A DNA stretch of 64,000 nt from Cohnella luojiensis (GTDB lineage Bacteria > Bacillota > Bacilli > Paenibacillales > Paenibacillaceae), in NCBI RefSeq assembly GCF_004564235.1, contig NZ_SOMN01000002.1, positions 276,673 through 340,672 of the forward strand. Reading direction: 5' to 3'. Below, in pieces: positions 48,557 to 58,328 of the stretch. How positions within the stretch are numbered: the stretch's first letter is position 1; each line of letters opens with the position of its first letter. Position numbers and translations under genes: made by a program. The notes beneath the pieces were generated by a model. The model saw only the letters and a program-made list of their open reading frames with translations, did not search any database and had not been told where the DNA came from.

Positions 48557-50857
48557 GTGAACAGACATAAAAAACGAATGGCCTACGCTGCTGTTGCGAT
48601 TGCTCTGATCGTTCTTGCGGGAGCGATTTACCTCCTATCGGAGAAAGAGGATAAACCGGGACAAGCAGTCGTTCAACAAGACAAGAAAGAAGTAGAAGTA
48701 GAAGTCGTAGAAGATTTTGCGCTGCCGACAGCCATTACGGAAGAGCTTGAGAAAGCCGAAACGCTAGTTGCGAAGAACAGCCGTTACAGCCTATATGTGA
48801 ATGAGGAGCTTGGCATGGTACGAATGGTGGAAACGTCCACCGGGAAGGAATGGTTCAGCTCCCCACCGATCGATCCCAAGATGCCACCGAACAACAAAGA
48901 CTTTATTAATGCGCCTGTCCATGTGAAATACACGCAAGGAGTAAGCCCATCACAAACGTACCCGAAGAAGGAAAAAGCGGTTACGAAGATGGAGAAACGC
49001 GATGGGGGTGTTCGGTTTACATTTGATTTCGAAGACGAAAAGCTGAAGTTCGGATTCGCAATGGAGTACAAGCTGACGGAACAGGGCTTCGAAGCGACAA
49101 TTCCGGATTCCTCGATTTACGAAAATGGCAGATCCAAAATTACTAGTTTAGAGCTTCTGCCGTTTTTCGGAGCGGAGAACAAGCAGCAAAAAGGTGCAGT
49201 ATTCGTACCGGACGGCTCGGGATCACTTATCCATTTTAAAGAGGTTCACCCTCAGTATTTTGACGGCTATTCCGAATATGTCTATGGGGGCGACCATGCG
49301 TTCAAGAATAAAGTAAATTCAGAAGTGTATGAAATCTTTGTGCGGCAGCCTAATGTTAAGGAATTTGCCGCGCTCCCGGTTTATGGCCTCTATCGTGAGA
49401 ACCAGGGCTTTCTTGCGATCATTACGAATGGAGACTACGATGCGAAGGTTAACGCCACGCTGCCGGGAACGCGGGGTATCGATATGTACCGTGCTTCTGC
49501 AGAGTTTGTATACCGCAACGACGACATCATCTTTATCGGGAATTCGGGTCAGATTCCCCTTTTCCAGGGCAATCGAATTAAGGGTGACCGTACGATACGA
49601 TATGTGCTCTTGACAGGGGATAAGGCTAACTATGTAGGAATGGCCCATGCCTACCGCGATTATCTCCAGAAAGACAAGGGTGTGAAGCCAGTCGTTCAGC
49701 AACAAGTACCGCTGCATCTGCGATTGTTCGGCGGAGTGCGCAGGGATGAACTGATTGGGAAGACATATATCGATATGACGACCTTTGACGAAGCCAAGAC
49801 GATCATTGACACCTACTTGAGCAAAGGAGTCAAAGCTCTGGAGCTTACGATTAATGGTTGGTCCAGTGCTGGCGTATTCGGCAATCAACCTAGCCATTTT
49901 CCAGTGGAGAAGAAGCTGGGTGGCAAGAAAGATCTGATGGAATTGGCTGCATATGCCAAAGAGCGAGGGGTAGGCCTCTATTTGGAAGCGAATTATGTCT
50001 CTCCGTACGAATCGAGCCATGCGTTAAAGCCTTCCAAAGATGCCATTCGCGGGATTGATAAAGAGGTTCGGAAAATACCGATCTATTATAACGGCACCCG
50101 GTTCTCGGATTGGGATGAAGTGTTCTATATGTTGAAACCAAACCGGGTATTCGAGAAGCACATTCAAGATGAAGTCAAACAGTTTGCCGACCTCGGCATT
50201 GCGGGTGTAAATTTGCAGCATCTTGGGGATACCCTCTATTCGGATCATGATCCGAACCATTTGACGGATCGGAGTACAACGGCGGAAGTATGGAACCAAA
50301 CATTGAACCTATTCAGGGAGAAGGTTGGGAAGACAGCTGTAGATTACGGATTCGCCTATACGTTAGCCAACGTGGATCGGATTGATAACATTCCGGTTGA
50401 TTCCAGCCATTTCACTTATGAGGATACCGTTGTTCCATTTTTTCAAATCGCTATCCACGGATTGATTCCCTACACGCTCAGTCCATCTAATTTGAGGGAT
50501 GACCCGCATACCGAATTTTTGCGCGGTTTGGAATTCGGTGCTCTGCCAAGTTATGAGCTCACCTATGAGTCCACGACAAAATTGACGCGCACCATGATGG
50601 AAAGTTTATTTAACGGTCAGTATACGGATTGGTTAGAGGAGTCTATTCGTGAATATCAAGCGGCAGTCCAGCTCTTAGAGCCTGTGAGAAATATGGCAAT
50701 CATAAGCCATGAACAACTTGGCAATGAGGTGTTCCGCACCACTTATGAAGATGGCACTTATGTCATGGTCAATTACGGAGATAGCGCTGAACAGGTGGCT
50801 AAACACACGTTGCCGGCTAAAGATTACGTCATCGTTCAGGGAGGGGATGCCCAGTGA
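48557..50857 (+). CDS. DUF5696 membrane-anchored extracellular protein
   Basis: The 766-residue protein starts at GTG 48557 after AGGAGG and has an N-terminal anchor (MAYAAVAIALIVLAGAIYLL). The rest lies outside: a beta-rich region (SRYSLYVNEELGMVRMVETS, GAVFVPDGSGSLIHFKE) and a barrel-like C-terminal half (ELTINGWSSAGVFGNQPSHF, GVGLYLEANYVSPYESSH, GIAGVNLQHLGDTL), as in DUF5696. The second half resembles glycoside hydrolase clan TIM barrels, so it may be a glycosidase or a sugar-binding relative. Enzyme activity is not shown. It overlaps the next permease by 4 bases. Confidence 0.82.
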   Translation: MNRHKKRMAYAAVAIALIVLAGAIYLLSEKEDKPGQAVVQQDKKEVEVEVVEDFALPTAITEELEKAETLVAKNSRYSLYVNEELGMVRMVETSTGKEWFSSPPIDPKMPPNNKDFINAPVHVKYTQGVSPSQTYPKKEKAVTKMEKRDGGVRFTFDFEDEKLKFGFAMEYKLTEQGFEATIPDSSIYENGRSKITSLELLPFFGAENKQQKGAVFVPDGSGSLIHFKEVHPQYFDGYSEYVYGGDHAFKNKVNSEVYEIFVRQPNVKEFAALPVYGLYRENQGFLAIITNGDYDAKVNATLPGTRGIDMYRASAEFVYRNDDIIFIGNSGQIPLFQGNRIKGDRTIRYVLLTGDKANYVGMAHAYRDYLQKDKGVKPVVQQQVPLHLRLFGGVRRDELIGKTYIDMTTFDEAKTIIDTYLSKGVKALELTINGWSSAGVFGNQPSHFPVEKKLGGKKDLMELAAYAKERGVGLYLEANYVSPYESSHALKPSKDAIRGIDKEVRKIPIYYNGTRFSDWDEVFYMLKPNRVFEKHIQDEVKQFADLGIAGVNLQHLGDTLYSDHDPNHLTDRSTTAEVWNQTLNLFREKVGKTAVDYGFAYTLANVDRIDNIPVDSSHFTYEDTVVPFFQIAIHGLIPYTLSPSNLRDDPHTEFLRGLEFGALPSYELTYESTTKLTRTMMESLFNGQYTDWLEESIREYQAAVQLLEPVRNMAIISHEQLGNEVFRTTYEDGTYVMVNYGDSAEQVAKHTLPAKDYVIVQGGDAQ

Positions 50858-51732
50858 AGAAGAGGATGCGGTTGACAATTCGGACACGGAATGTGCTTGA
50901 GGCCTATTCCTTTCTCTCGCTTTGGTTGATCGGATTCGCTTTATTTATGGCGATTCCCTTGGGAAGATCTTTGTATTATTCATTTAACCAATTGAAGGTA
51001 ACCAAAGAAGGACTCGTTCCGAACTGGATTGGGATGGCCAACTTCCGACGCGCGTTCTCGACCGACGTGAATTTCATACCCCTTCTGCAGGATTCCATTC
51101 TCGGACTCCTCATACAAGTTCCGCTTATCCTGATCTTTGCGATGTTTGCGGCTTTGCTATTGAATCGTCCAATGATTGGCCGGACTTTCTTCAGGGGGGT
51201 ATTTTTCCTCCCCGTCATCATCGCATCCGGTGCGGTGCTCGTTGAGATGCTGGAGCAAGGCGCAGAGCGGATGCCGTTATTCACGTCTTCGAGTTTGTTT
51301 CTTGCCTTAGTCGATATCATTCCTAGGGACGTCCTAGAGCCTCTGCTTACCTTGGCAGACAAGCTGACGCTTGTTATGTGGGACTCTGGCGTACAAATCC
51401 TAATCTTCCTAGCAGGCTTGCAGACGGTCTCGTTATCCTTATATGAAGCTGCGGATATAGATGGAGCGACGAAATGGGAGAGCTTTTGGAAAATCACCTT
51501 TCCGATGATCACTCCAATGATCTTGGTGAACACGCTGTTCACGATCGTGAACTCCTTTACATCGGCAAGAAATGAAATGATGTTATACATCCGAGACGTC
51601 GTATTTAGTAAGAACGACTACGGCTACGGATCGACGATCGGCTGGATTTATTTTATCCTGATCTTCCTATTGATAGGACTCGTATTCTTGATCTTCCGCA
51701 AGAGCTTATCCAGCACGGAAGGGAGGAGATAA
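50854..51732 (+). CDS. Second carbohydrate ABC permease, MalF-like
   Basis: The 292-residue protein has six spans and the EAA loop YEAADIDGATKWESFWKITF. It starts at GTG 50854 inside the DUF5696 gene end. It belongs to a second channel pair of the same operon, probably for a related or smaller sugar. Confidence 0.93.
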   Translation: MKKRMRLTIRTRNVLEAYSFLSLWLIGFALFMAIPLGRSLYYSFNQLKVTKEGLVPNWIGMANFRRAFSTDVNFIPLLQDSILGLLIQVPLILIFAMFAALLLNRPMIGRTFFRGVFFLPVIIASGAVLVEMLEQGAERMPLFTSSSLFLALVDIIPRDVLEPLLTLADKLTLVMWDSGVQILIFLAGLQTVSLSLYEAADIDGATKWESFWKITFPMITPMILVNTLFTIVNSFTSARNEMMLYIRDVVFSKNDYGYGSTIGWIYFILIFLLIGLVFLIFRKSLSSTEGRR

Positions 51733-51736
51733 ATCA

Positions 51737-52756
51737 ATGAAAAGCAGCCTCTCCTTGGACAAGCTGTTACAGGTAAGGAAATCGGTAATGGACCTGGGCA
51801 ATCAAACGCATGCATGGCCATATACCGTGAAGAAAAAAGTCACCTTAATCATTAGTCGAATATCACTGTATCTCGTTTTGTCTGCTCTTTCCTTTGTGTT
51901 CGTATATCCGCTTTTATTTATCGTATCGCAATCGCTGATGATGCCATCGGATGTATCAGATTCGACTGTCCAGTGGATACCGCGCGCCTTAAACCTTCTG
52001 AACTACAAAGACGCCTTTGCCGCGCTGGGTGGTTCGGCGAACAGAACTTACTGGGATGCGTTTGGGCTTAGCGTCGTCATCTCCTTCGGGAGCGCGTTGC
52101 TGCAAGTTTTCAGTTGTGCGCTAGCGGGGTACGCGCTCGGGCGATATCGCTTCCCTGGTTATACGGCTTGCTTGTCGCTTGTCCTATTTGCTTTCCTAGT
52201 TCCACCGCAAACGATCGTAGTTCCGTTGTTCCAGCTATTTTCCGACTTCCATTGGATTAATACGTTTTATCCCTTTGTCATACCCAGTGCCATGGGTCAT
52301 GGTCTAAAAGGTGCATTATTCGTACTTATTTTCATTCAGTTTTTCCATAGATTGCCTTATGTGCTGGAGGAAGCAGCGAGAATTGATGGAGCAAGCGCAT
52401 ACCGAACCTACTGGACCATCATGCTCCCGCTTGCTCGTCCGGCCATGTTAGTCGTCTTCTTATTCTCTGTGGTGTGGCATTGGAATGACATGTTTGAACC
52501 CAATTTATTTTTGCGAATCCCTAACTTTTATAACCTGTCACAAACGCTAGGCATCTTTAACGGCATAGGGTCCTCGCAAATTGATGCTGCTACTTCAGGA
52601 CTCACAGCTGCGCAAACCATCGGTGCCGCCCCAACAATCATGAACAAAGTGATGGCGGGTGCCATGCTGTCGATTCTGCCCATGCTCATTCTGTACTTAT
52701 TCACCCAGCGATACTTCGTTGAAAGCGTTGAACGTGCGGGGATTGCGGGTGAATAG
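51737..52756 (+). CDS. Second carbohydrate ABC permease, MalG-like
   Basis: The 339-residue protein has a longer cytoplasmic N-terminus (about 35 residues) before six spans and the EAA loop EEAARIDGASAYRTYWTIML. GGGAGG precedes the ATG. Its partner is the permease 4 bases upstream. Confidence 0.93.
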   Translation: MKSSLSLDKLLQVRKSVMDLGNQTHAWPYTVKKKVTLIISRISLYLVLSALSFVFVYPLLFIVSQSLMMPSDVSDSTVQWIPRALNLLNYKDAFAALGGSANRTYWDAFGLSVVISFGSALLQVFSCALAGYALGRYRFPGYTACLSLVLFAFLVPPQTIVVPLFQLFSDFHWINTFYPFVIPSAMGHGLKGALFVLIFIQFFHRLPYVLEEAARIDGASAYRTYWTIMLPLARPAMLVVFLFSVVWHWNDMFEPNLFLRIPNFYNLSQTLGIFNGIGSSQIDAATSGLTAAQTIGAAPTIMNKVMAGAMLSILPMLILYLFTQRYFVESVERAGIAGE

Positions 52757-52863
52757 TACCCTACTTTGATTCATTAAAGGAGGTGAGCTCTCTAGAGAAA
52801 CCGTTCTGATAGGTTCAAGGGTGGATCGTGTTATGAAAAACAAAAAACGGAGGAATGTGCGCA

Positions 52864-54246
52864 ATGAAGAAAATGACATTGTTTTTGGCTATTATGCTTA
52901 CCTTTACGGTACTCCTAGCAGCATGTGGCGGCGGGGGGAATAAAACGGATTCGGCTGAGCCAAATGCTTCAACAGCAACAGCAGCTTCAACTGCAAGTGC
53001 TTCCACGCCATCCGAAGAGCCATCGGCAGAACCAGTCAAGGATCTCTCAGGCGAGCTTGAGCTTTGGGCGTTCGACCCCAAAATGTTTCCAGAAACAGTT
53101 GAAGCGTTCCAAGCTAAATATCCAAATGTGAAGATCAACGTTATTAGCATGGATATAAAAGAGATGCACGAAAAAGCGCTAACGGCAATTGCTGCAGGTA
53201 CGGGTGGACCTGACATTCTGTTCGTAGAAGGCGGATACTTCAAACAGTTTACTTCTAACGAGGGTCTTGAGGATTTGCTCCAAGAACCGTATGATGCAGG
53301 ACAATTCCAAGGTGATTTCACAGAAGCAAACTGGTCAAGATGGATGTCGATCGATGGCAAGAGATTGATCGGTATGCCATGGGATATGCCGCCGGCTGTT
53401 ACCTTCTATCGTGCCGATATTCTTGAAGAAAACGGATTCCCAACGGATCCAGCGGAATTGATGCAGTTCATGGTGGATCCTAACAATGTCATGAACATGG
53501 CCAGAACGCTGAAAAGTAAAGGTATTAATCTGTTCGAGTGGAGAGACCAACCCGTTGGCCTAATGAATAGCGGGATATCGTTTTTTGATAATGATCTGAA
53601 CTATCGTCGCAATACGGAAGGTTTCGCGAAGAGCATCGATATTTCCAAGCAAATCGCACAGGAAGAATTGTTCCTGGGTCAATCGATTTGGGGCGAGGAA
53701 GGTCAACAAGCAATCAAGAATGGTAAACTGGCATTTGTCTACATGGGTTCATGGGGAGCAAAAATCATTGAAGGTTGGGCAGGACCAGAGCAATCCGGCA
53801 AATGGCGTGCAACAGGATTACCGTTCGGGGCTTATGGTGGACAAGGCGGTTCCGTATTATCGATTCTCTCTCAAAGCAAGAATAAGCAATTGGCTTGGGA
53901 ATTCCTCAAGTTCACGCTTGCTTCTCCTGAGGGCCAATTGATCTGGACCAAGAAAGGCACTATGCCCGGCTGGAAACCAGCTTGGGAATTCCCAGAGTTC
54001 AAGAATGTGAAGAATGAATATTTCGGCAACCAAAACTTGAACCAGCTGTATGCGGCGCTGCTTGGCAAGGTTCCGTCATCGACAGCTACTCCATTGGATG
54101 ATAAAGCCAATGAGATTTGGGGTAAGGGGATTGGTGAGATCATGGATAAAAACCTAGATGCGAAAGCCGCACTTCAGAAAATAGAGGACGATATTATGTC
54201 GGCAGTTGCAGCGGAAAGACAGAAGCTGCTTGACTCACGAAAATAG
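52864..54246 (+). CDS. Sugar-binding lipoprotein of the ABC importer
   Basis: The 460-residue protein has a lipoprotein signal (MKKMTLFLAIMLTFTVLLAAC, Cys21 lipidated), a Ser/Thr/Ala/Pro linker (about residues 22-60), then the type 1 solute-binding fold (ELELWAFDPKMFPETVEAFQ and GTGGPDILFVEGGYFKQF). The ATG at 52864 follows GGAGG. It probably delivers sugar to the second permease pair. A strong terminator follows, which can raise its level above that of the next gene. Confidence 0.93.
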   Translation: MKKMTLFLAIMLTFTVLLAACGGGGNKTDSAEPNASTATAASTASASTPSEEPSAEPVKDLSGELELWAFDPKMFPETVEAFQAKYPNVKINVISMDIKEMHEKALTAIAAGTGGPDILFVEGGYFKQFTSNEGLEDLLQEPYDAGQFQGDFTEANWSRWMSIDGKRLIGMPWDMPPAVTFYRADILEENGFPTDPAELMQFMVDPNNVMNMARTLKSKGINLFEWRDQPVGLMNSGISFFDNDLNYRRNTEGFAKSIDISKQIAQEELFLGQSIWGEEGQQAIKNGKLAFVYMGSWGAKIIEGWAGPEQSGKWRATGLPFGAYGGQGGSVLSILSQSKNKQLAWEFLKFTLASPEGQLIWTKKGTMPGWKPAWEFPEFKNVKNEYFGNQNLNQLYAALLGKVPSSTATPLDDKANEIWGKGIGEIMDKNLDAKAALQKIEDDIMSAVAAERQKLLDSRK

Positions 54247-54268
54247 TAAAAGGATTAACAACACCTAA

Positions 54269-54315
54269 CAACCGGTTGCTGTTCCCAGATATTAGGGAGC
54301 AGCAACCGTTGTTTT
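54269..54315 (+). terminator. Strong hairpin terminator after the binding lipoprotein
   Basis: CGGTTGCTG (54273-54281) pairs with CAGCAACCG (54300-54308), extended by ACAAC/GTTGT and CCC/GGG, followed by TTTTAAG. The next gene in the same direction starts 29 bases later, so this works as an attenuator between binding protein and glycosidase. Confidence 0.82.
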
Positions 54316-54343
54316 AAGAATGACCAATAAAGGAGTAGTAGCG

Positions 54344-56539
54344 ATGACCACCCGTAAAGTGATTGTCGGTTCTTGTTTGCTTGTTCTGGCTGCAGGCGTT
54401 GCGATTGGGTATACGGCTATGAAGCGCACGAAGGATACGATGGATGAGCCGAACGCCTCCAAGAGTGCTGAGGTATGGTACACATCGGAGAGCGGAAAAC
54501 ATCAATTGGACAAGCAGTCGAATCTATTATTTCAACCCATAGGCAGTACGAAAGAGGATATAAGAACGTTTATATTGGACGATTCAATTACGTACCAACC
54601 CTATTTTGGAATGGGTTCTTCTCTGGAAGAGTCTACGGTCTATAATCTGATGAGAATGAGCAAGAAGAATAGAGAAAAAGTTCTGAAATATTTGATGGAT
54701 CCTGTGGATGGATTGGGCTGGAATGTTATGCGCATCACGCTTGGGACTTCCGATTTTACAGGCAGAGAATGGTATAGTTACAACGACAACCCCCCTAAGG
54801 GTACGGATGTCCACATGGAGCACTTCTCTATTCAAAAGGATATTGACTATCAGATCGTACCCGTAATTAAGCAGGCACTAAGCTATAATCCGAACTTGAA
54901 AATCATCGCATCTGCTTGGAGCGTGCCGGCCTGGATGAAAGATAGTGGAAGGTTGGACGGAGGCCCGACGAAAAGCGGTAAAATAAAAAGTGAATATTTA
55001 CAGGCACTCGCGCTTTATTACCGTAAAGCCATTGAGGCTTATGATAAACAAGGCATTCCAATCTATGCGATAGGCTTGCAGAATGAACCGGGTATTCATG
55101 TTGATTATCCGATGACCGAGTTTTCCTTGCAGCAACAGATCGACTTTCTCAAGCTATTAAAAAAAGAATTTAACAGTACCGAGCATGGAAAGAAAATCAA
55201 TACACAGGTATGGGTCAATGAATTTAATATCTTTGATTGGGAACAGCAAAACAATCAAATTTATAATGATCCCGAAGCCTACGCACTTTCCGATGGAACG
55301 TCCTTCCATGATTACTGGGGATATTTGAGCAGTATGAGCGAGGCCTATGAAGCGCACCCCGACAAGCCGATCTATATGACAGAGCGCTCGGTGTGGGGTA
55401 CTAAAGGGGCCGATCGGATCATTCAATATTTCAGAAACTATGCCAGAAGTTATAACGCTTGGGTGACATTGCTTGATAGCAGAGGCAAACCTAACGTATC
55501 GAGTACAAAGGCGGGAAGAACGCTTGTTACCATCAATGCGGATGATCCCGACGATTATACGATCAACTTTGAATCCTATATGATGGGGAACTTCACCAAA
55601 TTTATCGAGAGAGGCGCTCTAAGGCTGGAGAGCAATTATTTTGATAGTAATTTCGACGTATTCGAGGCCAAGATGACCGGAGAAGAAGAGAAAAGACCGG
55701 ATGTCTCCAACATTGCCTTCAAAAATCCGGATGGCACCATCGTGATGGTTATCGTCAACAACAGCAGCTTATCCGAGGAATTCCGTGTCCTATATGCAAA
55801 CGGTGAGCTTCCGGTTGTCATTCCAGAGAAAACAGTTGCCACCATTAGCTGGAAGGCATGGAGCAGCGGAAAGCTCCAAGAGAGAGCGAAAATTCCAACA
55901 ATGACACCTGATGGGGGTAAGGTTTTTGGGGAGGTAACGGTGAATTTGGCCTCCGAAACTGAAGGAGCCTCAATTCGATATACGCTCGATGGATCGTTTC
56001 CGACAGGAAGTTCAGAATTATATACGGGACCTATTACGCTTACAGGAGCGAGTGCGAATAAGGAAATCAAGGCAATAACGATAAAAGAAGGGTTATCGGA
56101 TTCAATAGTTAAGACAGGGAAATTTGAATTTGTATTACCTTCCGGAATACCCGGTCAAATTGAAGCAGAGGCTTATATGGCCACCAATGACGGACAGATG
56201 GAGAAAAGCTCGGAAGGCGGGTCTAACGTTGGATGGATCGATTCCGGCGATTGGATGAACTATCCAGTTGATGTTAAAAACACTGGTTTGTACAAGGTTT
56301 CATATCGAATAGCCGGAATGAATGCTCAAGGGACGATTGAGCTAAGGGAAAACGATACGACTCTAGTCTCGACGGAGGTTGAAAACACGGGAGGCTGGCA
56401 AAATTGGAAGACGATCGAGAGTAAACCAGTGAAATTGTCGGAAGGACAAAGGATTCTGCAAATCTACTTTAAGGGGTCGGGCTTTAATATTAATTGGTTC
56501 AAATTGGAACCTATTGTGTATAATAAGGAAACCAAATAA
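54344..56539 (+). CDS. Glycoside hydrolase family 30 enzyme with CBM6, membrane-anchored
   Basis: The protein of about 731 residues starts at ATG 54344 after AAAGGAG. An N-terminal span (KVIVGSCLLVLAAGVAIGYT) anchors it outside. The GH30 domain (about 55-500) has acid/base Glu248 in LQNEPGIHVDYP and nucleophile Glu347 in YMTERSVWG. Then come a chitobiase C-terminal-like beta domain (about 525-595, SIRYTLDGSFPTGSSELYTG) and a CBM6 (about 605-725, IEAEAYMATNDGQMEKSSEG). It probably trims a polysaccharide (beta-1,6-glucan or xylan are possible) to fragments for the importer. The substrate cannot be told. Confidence 0.9.
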   Translation: MTTRKVIVGSCLLVLAAGVAIGYTAMKRTKDTMDEPNASKSAEVWYTSESGKHQLDKQSNLLFQPIGSTKEDIRTFILDDSITYQPYFGMGSSLEESTVYNLMRMSKKNREKVLKYLMDPVDGLGWNVMRITLGTSDFTGREWYSYNDNPPKGTDVHMEHFSIQKDIDYQIVPVIKQALSYNPNLKIIASAWSVPAWMKDSGRLDGGPTKSGKIKSEYLQALALYYRKAIEAYDKQGIPIYAIGLQNEPGIHVDYPMTEFSLQQQIDFLKLLKKEFNSTEHGKKINTQVWVNEFNIFDWEQQNNQIYNDPEAYALSDGTSFHDYWGYLSSMSEAYEAHPDKPIYMTERSVWGTKGADRIIQYFRNYARSYNAWVTLLDSRGKPNVSSTKAGRTLVTINADDPDDYTINFESYMMGNFTKFIERGALRLESNYFDSNFDVFEAKMTGEEEKRPDVSNIAFKNPDGTIVMVIVNNSSLSEEFRVLYANGELPVVIPEKTVATISWKAWSSGKLQERAKIPTMTPDGGKVFGEVTVNLASETEGASIRYTLDGSFPTGSSELYTGPITLTGASANKEIKAITIKEGLSDSIVKTGKFEFVLPSGIPGQIEAEAYMATNDGQMEKSSEGGSNVGWIDSGDWMNYPVDVKNTGLYKVSYRIAGMNAQGTIELRENDTTLVSTEVENTGGWQNWKTIESKPVKLSEGQRILQIYFKGSGFNINWFKLEPIVYNKETK

Positions 56540-56570
56540 ACAGCAAGAAGTCTGTACGAGGGGAAATATC

Positions 56571-58328
56571 ATGGTTAAGCTCAATGTGTTTACAAAAATG
56601 ATTCTTGTGATATTGCTTCTTCTCATCCCCACTCTTATTTTCTATAGTATCAGCAACAGCACCAGCATCAAAGTTGTAGAGAAATTGATCCAGAACTCTA
56701 CATCGAAACAATTATCTTTCTTCTCGAAACAGTTGGACAACTCCGTCAACCAGTTATCGGATTTTGCGGTAAATATGACGCAAGACCCGAATGTTAGAGA
56801 GTTTATGGGATACTCCTTCAAGAGAACAGACTATGAGGAAATGCGGTTGTATTCTTCGATTCTTGAGAAATTGGAGCTTTATAGCATATCCACAACGTGG
56901 CCAAGCAAAACTACCGTATTCTCCATGCAGGAGAAACGAGCTTTATCCGGATCAACCGCGGAGTCCTTTGATCCTGAGCAATTACGCCAATATGTGACTG
57001 ATAATACCTGGCAGCTTCGGGATCAACCGGCACAGGGGCAAGAGACTTTCTATTATTACTCCGTGGTTCCGGCTGTTTATAAACGGTTTGAAGATATCCA
57101 TGCTGTTATTGAAGTAAACTTCCCTAGAAGTAATATAGAAAATATGCTAGATCAGTATGAATCGGTTAGCAACGGCCAAGCTTTTCTGTTCTCTGCCGAT
57201 CAAGGAAATATCATTACGGCCAAATCGGGAATACATAACCATATGAATGAATTACAAAAATTGCTGCAGAATGAAAAACTGTCGGAATCAGGCAATTTCC
57301 GTGTTAATGTAGAAGGCGTTTTTTACGAACTCTATTATGAAAGGGTTTCCAGTCTTGGGTGGTACATCGTTGATTATGTCCCAAAGGAAACCATTCTTCA
57401 CCCTATTCGATTGAGCCAAATCAACTTTTATATCACGATATCCTTACTGCTTGCCGTCGGTGTCGTGTTTGCCTTAACGCTATATCGAAATGTGCAGTTT
57501 CCAATTATGCAGTTGATTCGAAATATCGAGCGGGTGAAGCAGGGAGACTATGTGACTCCTCTGCGTACAAACCGCAATAAAGAGTTTCAATATTTATTCG
57601 ATCGATTTAACGAGATGACGTTGCAGATCAGGCTCTTGATTGAAAAGGTATATGAAGAAAAGCTTCAATCCAGGAATGCAACCTTGAAGCAGCTGCAATC
57701 GCAAATCAATCCTCATTTTTTATATAATTGTCTAAGCTTTATTATGAATATGACAAAATTAAAAAAGCACGATGATGTTGTCATGATGACCTACCATCTA
57801 AGCCAATATTATCGTTATGTTACCCGCATAGAAACGGAAACCGTTCCTCTCAGCATTGAGATGGAATTTACCCTGCACTATTTGAAAATCATTCAAATGC
57901 GATTCGTGCAGATTGATATGGAATACGATATTCCGGACTCTATCAAATCCATTATGATTCCTAAGCTGCTAATCCAACCGATCGTTGAGAATGCCGTTAA
58001 ACATGGCGTGGAAAAAACGGGCGAACACGGTCGTTTATGGATTCGAGCGGATAAAGAAAACGGCGAGATTCGGGTCGTTGTAGAAGATAACGGCGTTGGA
58101 ATGACGGATGAAGAAATTGAGGTTCTGATGAGTCAGTTGCAACAACCGATTGGCGGGGATATCGGAACCGGTCTACGGAATGTACATAAACGTTTACTGA
58201 TGCATTTTGGCGATGACGCAGGAATAAAGGTATCCTCTTCGGAATCAGGCGGACTTAAAGTGATCCTTTATTGGAAAGACGTTGAAAGCGTGGTGAGCAC
58301 CCATGATGGGATTGATGATCGTAGATGA
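56571..58328 (+). CDS. YesM-type sensor histidine kinase
   Basis: The 585-residue kinase has an N-terminal span (MILVILLLLIPTLIFYSISN), an extracellular sensor (about 35-285), a second span (ITISLLLAVGVVFALTLY), HAMP, the His_kinase domain with phospho-accepting His382 in INPHFLYNCLSF, and an ATPase domain (ENAVKHGVE, EDNGVGMTDEE, GTGLRNVHKRL). The start at 56571 has GGGGAAA upstream. Its gene overlaps the regulator gene by 26 bases. It likely senses the sugar or the anchored binding protein. Confidence 0.94.
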   Translation: MVKLNVFTKMILVILLLLIPTLIFYSISNSTSIKVVEKLIQNSTSKQLSFFSKQLDNSVNQLSDFAVNMTQDPNVREFMGYSFKRTDYEEMRLYSSILEKLELYSISTTWPSKTTVFSMQEKRALSGSTAESFDPEQLRQYVTDNTWQLRDQPAQGQETFYYYSVVPAVYKRFEDIHAVIEVNFPRSNIENMLDQYESVSNGQAFLFSADQGNIITAKSGIHNHMNELQKLLQNEKLSESGNFRVNVEGVFYELYYERVSSLGWYIVDYVPKETILHPIRLSQINFYITISLLLAVGVVFALTLYRNVQFPIMQLIRNIERVKQGDYVTPLRTNRNKEFQYLFDRFNEMTLQIRLLIEKVYEEKLQSRNATLKQLQSQINPHFLYNCLSFIMNMTKLKKHDDVVMMTYHLSQYYRYVTRIETETVPLSIEMEFTLHYLKIIQMRFVQIDMEYDIPDSIKSIMIPKLLIQPIVENAVKHGVEKTGEHGRLWIRADKENGEIRVVVEDNGVGMTDEEIEVLMSQLQQPIGGDIGTGLRNVHKRLLMHFGDDAGIKVSSSESGGLKVILYWKDVESVVSTHDGIDDRR

